Below, in pieces: positions 37,901-46,214 of a stretch of 64,000 nucleotides of DNA. Below the pieces are notes generated by a model, which did no database searches, was not told where the DNA came from, and saw nothing but the letters and a program-made list of their open reading frames with translations. Position 1 is the first letter of the stretch. Each line of letters starts with the position of its first letter. Source of the stretch: Haladaptatus halobius (GTDB lineage: Archaea > Halobacteriota > Halobacteria > Halobacteriales > Haladaptataceae); the NCBI RefSeq assembly GCF_020618475.1, contig NZ_CP085337.1, positions 620,001 through 684,000 of the forward strand, given 5' to 3'. The position numbers and the translations under genes are program-made.

Positions 37901-38272
37901 GCCGACGATGGGTCAGTATTCACGGGTGGGCAGACGAACAAAGTCGATATCACCGTGTCCTCGCTAAGTCACGACGCGACTATCACTGACGCGATACCCG
38001 ATGGCTGGACGGTCAAGAAGAGCTTCGGTGACGTGACGGGCGTCGACGGCAACACCGTCGAACTCGGAACCGTCTCAGCCGACGAGGTTGAGAAGGGAGA
38101 AGTGACGCGAACCTACTTCATCGAGGCTCCCTCGAACGTCGAGGAAACGGGACGGGATACGTTCGGCCCTGCAACGGCTACTGCGCTCAGCCCGAGTGGG
38201 CTCGAAAACACGAAAGCGCAGGTCGCCGGCACTGATACGAACACCGTGGTCGGTACGTCAACGAACATCTAA
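34937..38272 (+). CDS. Secreted M14-family zinc carboxypeptidase, multi-domain
   Basis: A 1111 aa exoprotein. The twin-arginine signal is SIDRRTFLRLSAATGAALAF (about residues 24-44), after an acidic lead. The M14 catalytic domain (about 155-500) has the zinc motif HGLERAGAE (HxxE), a third ligand region NYGADLHGGPIFNEF, and NPDGW. Near residue 585-690 a P/Homo B-like beta domain follows (IFDLQLVSPSGEVVRS, EPGEWTVKISNVQ). The C-terminal third (about 700-1111) has ThuA/GATase-like (AVVCHDYGANADAD) and beta-sandwich segments. It should act outside the cell on proteins or peptides. The frame is fully intact. Confidence 0.85.
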   Translation: MTDIPTDHHDERSTDQTDRFGDSSIDRRTFLRLSAATGAALAFPGNASASVSSEKMETEYEYVLNHTPADYAAPTLVEFSSAAGLDAISSIAPDAKTTTTPKPAAYAQLTTTQAQSVADLPTAETLSFSPGSNPFWRLGYYPLGVFPEPMRSVDFISYEQMKDGVRHLEREYPSKMNVKEIGQSPGHYNNVTARDDPKGMFVAEVTNDVGDEQSFREKEKVFYSLSLHGLERAGAEAGARIIENILRGDDKAGEIPSLLDDIVLVFGFTNPDGWVARNPQYDSGHQTGGPGASHPRIPAAPLYERGNAEIYDTNRQYPTVGYITPAHYPGEPRNPADRSKERVTDALAIVEHFRGYENLNYGADLHGGPIFNEFVLGLISQDQYDTREMHEVYEMCRVIDDVLEEELDVWTTAGDAKQAVLGDTETGLLFGVLPEEAFDYATIYDTIDYTVSGAMLDWMSHPEDLGGLGMTTLDFEMAFSHLTGGNVYNPELLDMEVRGYRTAIRTITRFAVENSDTPTTSDQFAATTKTRFDADADPQRVAYVTTGAVGTDEDALRRHSGALDFGDTNHTQSSTEGAVAGLSTATVSKTVSASSLHSLEVHTHSQQGIFDLQLVSPSGEVVRSHDAVTDERAGGKCCGHPVWVVSDPEPGEWTVKISNVQQDTQGYEVRFGTLAASGTNPDPVPAVGYEQYDYNVTPLRFFEDYADSIADDGVMEPVTVEDVANGALADYDHAVVCHDYGANADADYIGGSVPGYTAADHPAAGYDVPGYVAALDTFVNDGGNLVLTDMGVNLLTLMDNDLVGADRFAFGNVTTDTYDVAQYTEKNGDHPLLTDVRPIQEQLWKVAPLGYAVTGEAPMRLLDEGAFTGASAESGDDLGDGIPSVAARADGFVATGSLTRTADDGTGVHVVSSLVPPATQKNLHPFGLLDYTPTFLGYLVLTSAFGFQQIRRTADNPMGDTYGAGPTFTVNATVPEAPGQTFTAGGTRADDGSVFTGGQTNKVDITVSSLSHDATITDAIPDGWTVKKSFGDVTGVDGNTVELGTVSADEVEKGEVTRTYFIEAPSNVEETGRDTFGPATATALSPSGLENTKAQVAGTDTNTVVGTSTNI

Positions 38273-38384
38273 CCAGACTAATCCTATCCCTCGTTGCTGA
38301 TGGTCAATTCGTCAGTTAATTGCAAATCACCAGGATAAACTGGCGAGCGTTACGATGATAAGAGCGAGTACGTCTCCACTACCC

Positions 38385-38533
38385 TCACTCTGCCGCAAGG
38401 TGAGCAGGCCACTCGTAGGGTTCCGCCTCATTCGCCGATGGCATGATTCGAAGCGACGGAACTGTGAGCATGTAGAAGACAATCTAGAGCATCCCGAATC
38501 CGCCAGCGTACATCACGACGGTCGAGCCGGTCT
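38385..38533 (-). pseudogene. C-terminal remnant of a membrane protein
   Basis: The minus strand reads QTGSTVVMYAGGFGML, a TAG, then in the same frame IVFYMLTVPSLRIMPSANEA and EPYEWPAHLAAE before TGA. The first part looks like the last transmembrane helix of a transporter. The 5' portion is missing and the repeat at 38528 begins at that point, so a mobile element probably removed it. The family was not identified. Confidence 0.45.
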
Positions 38534-38625
38534 GTCACTACCTAAGTTCTCCTACGGACTTCTGGAATACATAGTCATTTAAAATTTCCCAAATTATTAA
38601 CGATTGATTAGGTTTGTCTCCCAAG
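38528..38625 (+). repeat. Long dispersed repeat, copy 2
   Basis: It shares CTACGGACTTCTGGAATACA, TAGTCATTTAAAATTT and AACGATTGATTAGGTTTGTCT blocks with 25138-25245. A GTGATATCA motif follows at about 38737, as after copy 1. The surrounding gap 38273-38851 has no intact gene. Confidence 0.5.
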
Positions 38626-38851
38626 TTTCGCGGTGATTTTGAAGAGATATTGTCCTCTTCTCGTTCGTTTCTATCGTTATCCCGGGACTGTTGTGGCGGT
38701 CACCCCGTCGAGAAGACGGGAGATGGTGATATCAGTAGTTTCAGTCCAGTAACAAATACGCTACTGGAACCGTGTTGAGTGTCATGAAAAGTGACACCAT
38801 TCCATCCGTTCCCAAAACTACTTACCACCCGTAGTTTTAGGCCAACCTAAA

Positions 38852-39751
38852 ATGGTTGGACGAACGCTTCGAGATATTCGGCAGGAGATCGAACACCTCT
38901 CCGTCGACGGTGCCTCATACTTCATTCGATGTGCTAGAACCGGTGATCGACCGGTTCCTGTAGGTGGAACACGATTCGCAACCCGAACAGCCGCCGAAAA
39001 AGCGGTCCGGCTTGCATACCAGTATCGAGCTGCACTTCGACAGTACGATAATCGCGTTCCCTATTACGATCTCATCGTTTGCGAGACAGCACAGCCCTCG
39101 TCTGAGACGCAGCTGACGTGTCCCGTTGTGACGAACAGTAACACCTCAGAGAAACCTGCCACACTGAGTGCAACAGATCGAATCGAATTTTGTCACGACG
39201 TTGTCGTCGCCATCTTCGAGTCGCTGTCTGCCCAGGGGTACACGACGGTCGAAACAGCGATTATGGAGAAGTACCTCGATACGGCCGAGACAATCACAAA
39301 TCGCGATGAGTTGTGTTTGCTCCTCTTGGAACATATCGCTGTTCAACTCGAGACACAGCTATCAGCCTCCGAGCAAGCCTCAGTCCTTACCCACGCTGCA
39401 AGCCGACTTCCATCACCGTCGTCCCCCGAGGATCCGATTGAGGCGACATGCACCCATCTCCAAGCGGTATCGCTTATCGGCGGCTACACCGTCTTCCCGA
39501 TATCAGTCGACCGTGACGAATGTACGCGCTTGTGGACGGTAAGGATCGATGAGTATGCGCTGTCGCCGCGTCAGGAACGCCTCCCGACGCTCCCACTTGC
39601 GGTTGATATGCTTCGGCGGCTTACAGATCATTCACTCGCAATTTCGCGGGCGAATCGCATTGACGACCGAGCATGGCAACTCAGGATGACGACTGACAAT
39701 GTAGAGTCAGCCACAGGACTGGTGAGCGTCCATGCTCATAATGGCGAATAA
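38852..39751 (+). CDS. Conserved haloarchaeal protein of unknown function, 299 aa
   Basis: The N-terminal domain (MVGRTLRDIRQEIEHLSVDG, then YFIRCARTGDRPVPVGGTRF) resembles a conserved haloarchaeal uncharacterised domain. The middle (about residues 105-195) is helical (HDVVVAIFESLSAQGYTTVE), and the C-terminal part is beta-rich. I believe it belongs to the DUF7551/7552-type haloarchaeal proteins but cannot verify this. Its stop overlaps the start of a short frameshifted ORF. Expression control is not apparent. Confidence 0.65.
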   Translation: MVGRTLRDIRQEIEHLSVDGASYFIRCARTGDRPVPVGGTRFATRTAAEKAVRLAYQYRAALRQYDNRVPYYDLIVCETAQPSSETQLTCPVVTNSNTSEKPATLSATDRIEFCHDVVVAIFESLSAQGYTTVETAIMEKYLDTAETITNRDELCLLLLEHIAVQLETQLSASEQASVLTHAASRLPSPSSPEDPIEATCTHLQAVSLIGGYTVFPISVDRDECTRLWTVRIDEYALSPRQERLPTLPLAVDMLRRLTDHSLAISRANRIDDRAWQLRMTTDNVESATGLVSVHAHNGE

Positions 39752-39930
39752 CGCTAACAACCCACGTTCACCCGACCCGTGAGCGTGTTGAACAAGAGCG
39801 AAAGGCAGTACTGAAGAAAGCCACCGCGTTCAACCATTTTATATCACAAGTCAAATCTATCTTTAAACAGCGAGAGAACGCTACTGTGACAGCAGCCACT
39901 GCACCGAATGCGAATCCGACCTCTGACTAA
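39741..39930 (+). pseudogene. Small frameshifted ORF downstream of the unknown protein
   Basis: It begins MANNANNPRSPDP overlapping the previous stop, meets TGA, and continues in the neighbouring frame with ERVEQERKAVLKKATAFNHF and ISQVKSIFKQRENATVTAAT to TAA. One missing base near 39778 explains the break. Restored, it is an acidic/basic helical protein of about 63 aa that was co-translated with its upstream partner. Confidence 0.5.
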
Positions 39931-40046
39931 CAAATAAAGACGATGAGAATCGGTATGACTCCGAACGCCAGTACTGTGGCAGCAACAATAACCCTAATTT
40001 TCAACTCTGTGCGCGAGGCGGTCACTCGCTTACCGACGCCACTCAT
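39927..40046 (-). CDS. 39-residue single-helix membrane protein
   Basis: It encodes MSGVGKRVTASRTELKIRVI and VAATVLAFGVIPILIVFIC. A basic N-terminus precedes one strong transmembrane helix (about residues 19-38). The stop overlaps the end of the small pseudogene on the other strand. Tiny membrane proteins of this form recur in haloarchaeal genomes. Function is unknown. Confidence 0.5.
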   Translation of the reverse strand: MSGVGKRVTASRTELKIRVIVAATVLAFGVIPILIVFIC

Positions 40047-40060
40047 GTGGGCATAATCTA

Positions 40061-40079
40061 TACTCCCGTAGCGGGAGTA
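40061..40079. promoter_or_regulatory. Perfect palindrome before the oxidoreductase start
   Basis: TACTCCCG-TAG-CGGGAGTA has perfect 8 bp arms and ends 9 nt before the ATG at 40089. At that position a bound dimer would block transcription initiation, so it is a good operator candidate, possibly for an HxlR/MarR-type redox regulator (inference). Confidence 0.6.
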
Positions 40080-40088
40080 CCGTCTCGC

Positions 40089-41036
40089 ATGGACGCGATG
40101 GTCATCACGGACTTCGGCGACACCGATGTGTTCGAACGACGCGATGTCGAGAAGCCATCTCCTAGGCCGACCGAAGTCCTGGTTCAGGTGTACGCGTCGT
40201 CAGTCAATCCCGTCGATTGTAAGATTCGACAAGCTGGGTCGTGGGCCGGTATCTCCCCCCCAACGGTGATTGGGTACGACGTCTCGGGCATCGTCGAAGC
40301 CACTGGCGAAGCGGTCACTGACTTCGACGTTGGTGACGAAGTGTTCTACACACCGGAGATTTTCGGCAAGCAGGGGAGCTACGCCGAGTACCACGTTGCC
40401 GACGAGTCGATCGTCGCCCGGAAACCCACAAATCTCTCCCACACCGAGGCGGCAGCACTCCCGCTCGCTGGTGGAACTGCTTGGGAAGCGATCGTTACTC
40501 GTGGCGATGCTGGAGCTGGAGAAACGGCATTGATTCACGGCACCGGAGGCGTTGGCGCCCATGCGGTTCAAATCGCCGTCGCCGCCGGAGCACAGGTCAT
40601 TGCAACGGCGAGCCCCGTGACAGTAGACCAGACTGAAGACCTCGGTGCGACTCGCGCAATTGACTACAAGTCAGAGGATTTCACCGACGTGATAGAGTCA
40701 GAATTCGATGAGTCAGTTGACCTGGTCTTCGACACCGTCGGGGGTGACACACTAGTCGAAAGCACCGGCGTCACGAAACCGCATGGTCGGCTGGTCACCA
40801 TTCTCGAACCAGAGGGCGAGTGGGGAGCGTCGTACCAGAAGAATCTGACGGTTCACATGCTGTTCCTCGAACGTGACCGGCGACCCCTCGAGGGATTGCG
40901 ACACCTCGTCGAGCGTGGCCAGCTTGATCCCGTCATCGACTCGGTGCTGCCACTTGAGGAGGTGGCGACAGCCCACGAGATGGTCGAAGGAAGCGGGCTC
41001 ACCGGCAAGGTGGTACTGGACATCGCAGGAGACTGA
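40089..41036 (+). CDS. NADP-dependent MDR oxidoreductase (quinone reductase-like)
   Basis: This 315 aa enzyme starts MDAMVITDFGDTDVFERRDV. It has the GroES-like N-domain (SSVNPVDCKIRQAG) and the nucleotide-binding motif IHGTGGVGAHAVQIAVAAGA (about residues 155-175). No zinc-binding cysteines are seen, so it belongs to the zinc-independent quinone oxidoreductase group. The family reduces quinones or enones with NADPH and is often induced by oxidative or aldehyde stress. The start at 40089 is preferred over 40047, because the palindrome would otherwise lie inside the coding sequence. Confidence 0.85.
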   Translation: MDAMVITDFGDTDVFERRDVEKPSPRPTEVLVQVYASSVNPVDCKIRQAGSWAGISPPTVIGYDVSGIVEATGEAVTDFDVGDEVFYTPEIFGKQGSYAEYHVADESIVARKPTNLSHTEAAALPLAGGTAWEAIVTRGDAGAGETALIHGTGGVGAHAVQIAVAAGAQVIATASPVTVDQTEDLGATRAIDYKSEDFTDVIESEFDESVDLVFDTVGGDTLVESTGVTKPHGRLVTILEPEGEWGASYQKNLTVHMLFLERDRRPLEGLRHLVERGQLDPVIDSVLPLEEVATAHEMVEGSGLTGKVVLDIAGD

Positions 41037-41384
41037 ATGAGCCGTCAGACGGCCATCTCTGCACTGATGGAGTCAACCGCCTCGGGGTCAAGCCTCGTGG
41101 CATCCGCCTCGCAATTCTGTGAAAGCGCTTCCAATGTACTGTCCCGGGGTGGGAATTCTCGTCCATATTGTGAGTGAGACAGGCGAGATTGATATCCTCT
41201 AACGACTGAAGTCGTGGACTTTCCGTGAGTCTCTATAAGTTCACGGAATTGCCTCCACCAGCGTCGGGAGAGGACGAACACACCGTATTTGCGCTCTCCA
41301 GCTAGATTGCCGAAGATGAAATCCCTTTTAAGTCATCATTTTTGCCCAATCAAAGACGAGGGAGGAGGTGTGATCAGCGAGAAA
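41037..41384. other. Intergenic region with IS605-like hairpin
   Basis: The stretch taacgactgaagtcgtggac (about 41199-41218) has the small hairpin seen at IS605 left ends, and gtgagtctctataagttcac is a second inverted repeat. A 78-codon minus-strand frame spans 41045-41281 without a recognisable family. No gene is supported. Confidence 0.35.
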
Positions 41385-42827
41385 TCAGCTTCGATATCCG
41401 TTGATAAGATAGCCAAAGACCAACGCGGCGATAATCGATGCAATAGCGACATTGACCATCGTATATGCTTCGAATAAGTGGTGGACGACAATCCCAACTG
41501 CAAAACCGAGCATCGGGAAATCCACACGGTCGTATCGGAGTAATCCTTCAGTGATACTTCCGAACATCAACACCAGATACGCGAGACCACCAACGATGCC
41601 GGTATGGATGAATATCACCACGTAGGAGTTGTGTGGTGAGTATCCACGGAAGTTCGGATCTGGCACGAACGGTGCAATCAGTTCATCCTCGGCGACGATA
41701 CCGTAGCCGAACGGCCCTGGCGAATGCAGCACAGCTCGCAGGCCGCCTTCCCAAAGTGCGAATCGACCGTGGGAGTCGATTGGAACGAGTGAGAGGAACA
41801 TGCTCATGAAAAAGAGGACGACCAGTCCGATGAGTGCAATCGTGGAGTAGGCTGCGGCGCGTCTCCCCAGTCCCACGTACGTGACATATATCGTCGCCGC
41901 GAGCGCAAAGGCGAGCCAACTCGCCCGAGAGTAACTCGCATACAACCCGATACCATTGATCAGGACCATCACACCTGCAATCGGAATGAACAGGAACGCT
42001 TTACGGCGAACGGACTCGCCGACTAGCACGAGTGCTGCGAACGCACCTGCAAACGCAAGTCCGCCAAGTGTGTTCGGGTTCTCGAAGATCGATTGCAGAA
42101 AGTGGAGCTTTGTGCCGAGCAGCGGGACCGTGAACTGCGACGAAAACAATTGGATTTGGAACCACGAGACCTGGTATTCTCCAAGTACATAGGCTGGGAG
42201 CCCAAGTCCGACGGCGAACGTGGAGGCAAGACTCGCACTCCAGAGGAAGACGTTGCGAGAGACGTGTCGCGGGATGAAAAAGAGATTCATTCCGAAGATT
42301 AGCGTGACAAAGACGACGTAGACTGCCTGCGATGACCCAGCGGCCATCTTATCGAGATGGAAGAAGTAGACACCGAGCACCGTCGCGTACGCGACGATAT
42401 AGAGTGCCCGTTCTTTGAGGAAGTCAATGAGATCGTATCCGAGGAGCGGGTACAACAGAAAATAGCAGTAGAGGAGAGTGACTTGAATGGTGCGCCCCTC
42501 GTCCGCGGGCGGGATGTACTTGTACTCCTGACGGAGGAGGGCGAACGTCAACAGTATCATGATCGCTAGTTGGGCGACGTGGAGCCAGAGATTTCGATCA
42601 ATCCGGTAGTAGGTCTGTATGAATAGTAGGAGAGGGGCGAAGAAGACGTACAAGAGATTGAGGTGAAATGACCCAAACCAGTCGGGACTATTCGTCGCTC
42701 GAAAGAGCACATCGGCAAAGACGATAACAATCAGAAAGAGCTGCGTGAGTGAGAGAAGGAGCGGCGTACGCTGAAATCGGTCTTTCGGGAATATCGTCGA
42801 AGATTCCCGTTGTTCGCCCATACTCAT
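41385..42827 (-). CDS. O-antigen ligase/polymerase-like membrane protein
   Basis: This 480 aa protein has about 12 transmembrane helices. The hallmarks of the Wzy_C/WaaL ligase family are present: ENPNTLGGLAFAGAFAAL, YASYSRASWLAFALA, and the large loop before PHNSYVVIFIHTGIVGGLAY with the conserved His. Family members join lipid-carried glycans to acceptors or polymerise them outside the membrane. In haloarchaea, relatives belong to surface glycan or exopolysaccharide assembly. No glycosyltransferase genes are adjacent, so it is an isolated copy. Confidence 0.8.
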   Translation of the reverse strand: MSMGEQRESSTIFPKDRFQRTPLLLSLTQLFLIVIVFADVLFRATNSPDWFGSFHLNLLYVFFAPLLLFIQTYYRIDRNLWLHVAQLAIMILLTFALLRQEYKYIPPADEGRTIQVTLLYCYFLLYPLLGYDLIDFLKERALYIVAYATVLGVYFFHLDKMAAGSSQAVYVVFVTLIFGMNLFFIPRHVSRNVFLWSASLASTFAVGLGLPAYVLGEYQVSWFQIQLFSSQFTVPLLGTKLHFLQSIFENPNTLGGLAFAGAFAALVLVGESVRRKAFLFIPIAGVMVLINGIGLYASYSRASWLAFALAATIYVTYVGLGRRAAAYSTIALIGLVVLFFMSMFLSLVPIDSHGRFALWEGGLRAVLHSPGPFGYGIVAEDELIAPFVPDPNFRGYSPHNSYVVIFIHTGIVGGLAYLVLMFGSITEGLLRYDRVDFPMLGFAVGIVVHHLFEAYTMVNVAIASIIAALVFGYLINGYRS

Positions 42828-43102
42828 TTGGTCTCAACTCGTGTGCTCTAAGTGCCTAACTACGCCACCATAGACTCTTTTGCCCCGATTTGAAAATTGA
42901 TAACAGCATCTATATTTTCCCATTCATATTGTCCGTTTGAAGAACCCATCTGACTGACCGAGAACTGAGGTGAACTACTCCGCCCAGCCGCATTCGGGAC
43001 TACCCGGCCCTCACTTGTTGCGGACGGAGCGTCCTGTTTCTGTGTCGGAACGTGCAAGAAACGTTCCCACAGCGGTTATAGACTCCGCAGGCGATTTCCC
43101 CT
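42828..43102. other. Intergenic region with IS605-type end signature
   Basis: ggtgaactactccgcccagc followed by gggactacccggccctcactt matches the GTGAACTAC start of IS1341-type downstream ends at 33862 and 48419. A 65-codon minus-strand frame (42860-43057) ending QYEWENIDAVINFQIGAKES is not convincing as a gene. Confidence 0.35.
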
Positions 43103-43276
43103 TTACCGGTTAGCGATATATCGGGCAATAATCGCAATCGGGATAACAGGGATCGCAGCAGCTGTCGCTATCAGGACCACTAAAACGACGATTTTCATGA
43201 GTATCCCCGAGTCATCCCACACCGCTTGTGTTATATCGTCGATCCCTCGTGCGATGCGTTTGATTCTCCCAGCCAT
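43103..43276 (-). CDS. Small membrane protein, 57 aa
   Basis: From the ATG at 43276 it reads MAGRIKRIARGIDDITQAVW, then a single helix, MKIVVLVVLIATAAAIPVIP. The amphipathic N-terminal part may lie on the membrane surface. An ATG at 43303 would add nine residues. Good hydrophobicity and AT-rich flanks support it. Function is unknown. Confidence 0.55.
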   Translation of the reverse strand: MAGRIKRIARGIDDITQAVWDDSGILMKIVVLVVLIATAAAIPVIPIAIIARYIANR

Positions 43277-43501
43277 TTCAATCACCGGATCGCAACCCTT
43301 CAATCGGACTAGTTTCTAGCGCGGTATCGTACTTCTTTTGGCTGAAGTTCGGCCAGTGTTGGCATCCTTCCTGCCAGGAACAGTGAAGATTCCTCGACCG
43401 GGATAGTACGGTTGTGCGTTTCCGCGACAGCGACGTTCCTCAATCCTCTTGGACTCTGGGATGCTAGATCGATTCGTTGGGTTGTGGCTCGGCGAAGAAC
43501 T

Positions 43502-43744
43502 CTTATATGACATCGAGAGATTCACGCTCGCGATGCTGTCGTTCTTCTTGACTGAATACCTCATAGCCCGGCGGAATCTCGCGGTCACGCCCAGTAAAGT
43601 ACCCCTCGGGAGCGACCCAGCCGTGGTAGAAGGCGACGTCCGCCACGATATCATCGCTTCCAGCGTACTCAATCCGTAATACGGTACCGAGACCGCTGAA
43701 TCTATGGAATCGAATGTGATAGCGGCTCTCGTTCTCCGTACTCT
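43502..43744 (-). pseudogene. 5'-truncated gene remnant, unknown family
   Basis: An open minus-strand frame lacks any start codon after an upstream TAA. It reads SRYHIRFHRFSGLGTVLRIE, YAGSDDIVADVAFYHGWVAP and EGYFTGRDREIPPGYEVFSQ and ends SLDVI stop. The sequence is clearly protein-like and haloarchaeal in composition. It was probably truncated by deletion. Confidence 0.5.
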
Positions 43745-43867
43745 CTTAGTTTGAGTGAAAAATCACCGGACGACGGCAACTCAGGAAGGACTGTTGATGC
43801 CGTAAAAGCAATAGTTAAACCACTGGCGATTGTTAGTAGTGTGCCTCAGTCAACTGGGGGGGGAACA

Positions 43868-44161
43868 ATGCCAACATACGTCTGTCTGATCAATTACACA
43901 GAGCAAGGAATCCAGAATGTCGAGGAGAGTCCGGCGCGACTCGACTCGTTTAAAGAGATCGTCAACGAACAGGGTGGCGAAATCAAAGGGTATTACCTCA
44001 CAATGGGACGACACGACCTGGTGACTGTCCTCGAGTTCCCAGACGATCAAACGGCGGCACAAGTGCTCCTTCGACTCGGCAGTTTAGGTAATGTGTCGAC
44101 AGAAACTCTCAAAGCATTCCCCGAAGAAGAGTACAGAGAGATCATCGACGACCTTCCGTGA
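43868..44161 (+). CDS. GYD-domain protein
   Basis: This 97 aa protein starts MPTYVCLINYTEQGIQNVEE, followed by GGEIKGYYLTMGRHDLVTVL and FPEEEYREIIDDLP. It is a complete GYD domain, a ferredoxin-like alpha/beta barrel that forms oligomers; the biochemical role of the family is unclear. A longer frame begins at 43751, but its first 39 residues are atypical. The AT-rich region just before 43868 and the GGGGGGAA run fit a start here. Confidence 0.8.
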   Translation: MPTYVCLINYTEQGIQNVEESPARLDSFKEIVNEQGGEIKGYYLTMGRHDLVTVLEFPDDQTAAQVLLRLGSLGNVSTETLKAFPEEEYREIIDDLP

Positions 44162-44944
44162 ATATCGATTTTTATCTGTCTCGATGCCTGTAGAGATTAC
44201 ACTCCTGTGGACACTCTTGTGAGCAAAGCGCGTCATCGAAACAGGAAGCCCCGCCCGTTAGGGCGAGGAGGAGTCACTAGCTCTTGCTACGACGAGACGA
44301 GCGCCTGTCTGGCACTCCGCATAATCTGAATGTGGAGGTAACGATTGGTTATTCCCTCCGCCAATCGATTCTTCGGTGAATGATCCCCATCTGTGGCAAA
44401 GAGGGCGACCTCTTGTTTTGAAGCGCATTCATGAAAATGAACTCTCGTATATAGGCTTGCTAATCGCTGGCAAGTAAAAAACCATCACAAAGTGACTTGC
44501 CTCGGCAGGAAGCAAGTAGCCCGCAATCATCGAATCAGTAAGTGATCCAGTCATCTACGACGGAGTAACGCGGACGATTGGGATCCGAGGGGCGTCCATC
44601 TCTTTACGAGACAATCGATTCAGACGCCTTAAACATTATATACATGACTGGTAGATCTCGTATTCAGTTCAAGAAAGAGTGACTGTGGTACTAGGTGCGA
44701 GTATTGGTTTTCACAGATGGATAGATCCTATGAAGAGTATCACTGCTCCGCTGTCCTCTTTTGGAAGACATTCGATAATAGCGGCGTCAATTGCCAATTC
44801 AAATAGCAATTTAGCGGTAGACACGGTTTGTTCTACAGATTAGAAAATGGATGCAGATTTCTCTATATTATCCTAATTTACTGGATATTAGATTGGAAAG
44901 TACCGCATAACAAAGGCACGTGTTCCTGTGATTCTGAAGTGGCG
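44162..44944. other. Gene-free region with IS605 hairpin and possible ORF relic
   Basis: At 44240-44275 caggaagccccgcccgttag ggcgaggaggagtcac is an IS605-type hairpin end. On the minus strand from about 44480 to 44287 a frame reads CASKQEVALFATDGDHSPKN and RLAEGITNRYLHIQIMRSAR before a stop; it may be a fragment of a transposase or other gene. The part 44500-44940 becomes AT-rich with nothing assigned. Confidence 0.4.
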
Positions 44945-45460
44945 ATGCCGAATCCACACTCCACGCCCCGATCAACACGACGAACAATCCTTCGCTCTGC
45001 TGCAGTAGGTGTTGGTGGACTTGGTCTCTTGAGCAGGCAAGTAGCTGCATCAACCTCAGGTCCCGATCAACAAGCAGAGGTCGTCACCAAGCACGCTGAG
45101 CCAGGGAGCCAACGAGTTACTCTGTTTGGAACGATGGCTGACTTTGACGGTCATGAGTACGTATGGGCGGGCTTCACGTACAAAAAGAAAGGGACGATGT
45201 CAGGCAGTATTGGTGAAGAAATCAAACTTTGGAATCCAACCGCAACGCCAGCCCAGCTCTCAGCCGATGACCAAGTAGGCCCGGACTTTGCACTGACGTT
45301 CGAATACGGAAACGAAGGAGTAAGCGAAGAGAGCGAGGAATGGCGACTCCGACCGGGTACTACTTATACGTATCAGGCACAGGCTCGCCTCCCTCGTGAT
45401 ATTGGGTCAGTCCCAATCTCCGGGGAGCACCAGGAATTCACAATCTCCTGCACCGACTAA
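44945..45460 (+). CDS. Tat-exported protein of unknown function, 171 aa
   Basis: From the ATG at 44945 the protein begins MPNPHSTPRSTRRTILRSAA and continues VGVGGLGLLSRQVAAS, a twin-arginine signal with cleavage near ASTS. The mature part is a small beta sandwich (QRVTLFGTMADFDGHEYVWA, RLRPGTTYTYQAQARLPRD), like a single fibronectin-type domain. It probably acts at the cell surface or in the medium. The longer frame upstream to 44828 is AT-rich and unlikely to be coded. Confidence 0.65.
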   Translation: MPNPHSTPRSTRRTILRSAAVGVGGLGLLSRQVAASTSGPDQQAEVVTKHAEPGSQRVTLFGTMADFDGHEYVWAGFTYKKKGTMSGSIGEEIKLWNPTATPAQLSADDQVGPDFALTFEYGNEGVSEESEEWRLRPGTTYTYQAQARLPRDIGSVPISGEHQEFTISCTD

Positions 45461-45517
45461 CGCTCGAGACAGATCTCTCACATCCCTTTTTCATGCTACC
45501 GACCCTTGTAGTCCCCA

Positions 45518-45688
45518 TTAGTGTCGAAGCATACTGACTAACTTAATAAAGATGTAATAAAGAAGCGCTCCACTGAGCACTGCCACTGCGATACCATCAC
45601 TTCCGAAAATAGCCGTGAGAATGAGTATACAAAGAACTGCAAGAATGACTCCATGGATAACTGGAAGTCGTCTATCTGGAGATTGCAT
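45518..45688 (-). CDS. Small two-helix membrane protein, 56 aa
   Basis: It encodes MQSPDRRLPVIHGVILAVLC, ILILTAIFGSDGIAVAVLSG and ALLYYIFIKLVSMLRH. Two membrane helices (about residues 10-28 and 33-51) are joined by a short loop. The composition is regular and the frame has a clear start and stop. Function is unknown. Confidence 0.55.
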   Translation of the reverse strand: MQSPDRRLPVIHGVILAVLCILILTAIFGSDGIAVAVLSGALLYYIFIKLVSMLRH

Positions 45689-45793
45689 TGCTATGCATTA
45701 CAAGGATAGCCACTAAACCATTATCAAAAATTATTAACAAACTTCATAGTAACCTCCTTGATTAAACCTTAAATTCTTAATATCTGTAGAAGT

Positions 45794-46000
45794 TTACGAG
45801 AAAGAACTACCGGCCATACTCTTGTCGTGGTACACTCGCACGTAACTCTGAACGTATGGCCTACCGGAAAAGGCTATGAAATTGACATAATCGGGTAACT
45901 TTTCACGAATTACCGATGCTACCTCGGCGAAAGAAATCGGACGATTTCTGGGCTGCATTGGAACAAAGTTAGTAGCTCTTTCGCGAAGAAAACCGGACAA
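45794..46000 (-). CDS. Possible small protein, 68 aa
   Basis: The product includes ISFAEVASVIREKLPDYVNF and IAFSGRPYVQSYVRVYHDKS. Upstream on its strand is tattttatat (about 46013-46022), a TATA-like box. Starting at 45958 (MQPRNRPISFAEVAS) would give 54 aa. No family was recognised. Confidence 0.4.
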   Translation of the reverse strand: MSGFLRERATNFVPMQPRNRPISFAEVASVIREKLPDYVNFIAFSGRPYVQSYVRVYHDKSMAGSSFS

Positions 46001-46214
46001 CGTAGTCGATCAGTATTTTATATAGACGGTCGTTATTTCTTGAATTGGTCTAGAAATATCGTATTTGATAGTTTATCGATTAGAAAAATATGATAAGTAG
46101 GTGTTCTCATGGATAGTGCTACCCGAGTTAAGCCGATCATTCATTAGTTTTAGCCCTCCCCTTTCGATGAGTAACGCGGTCAGAACAAAGAGGTCTCTTC
46201 CAATATAACAGAGT

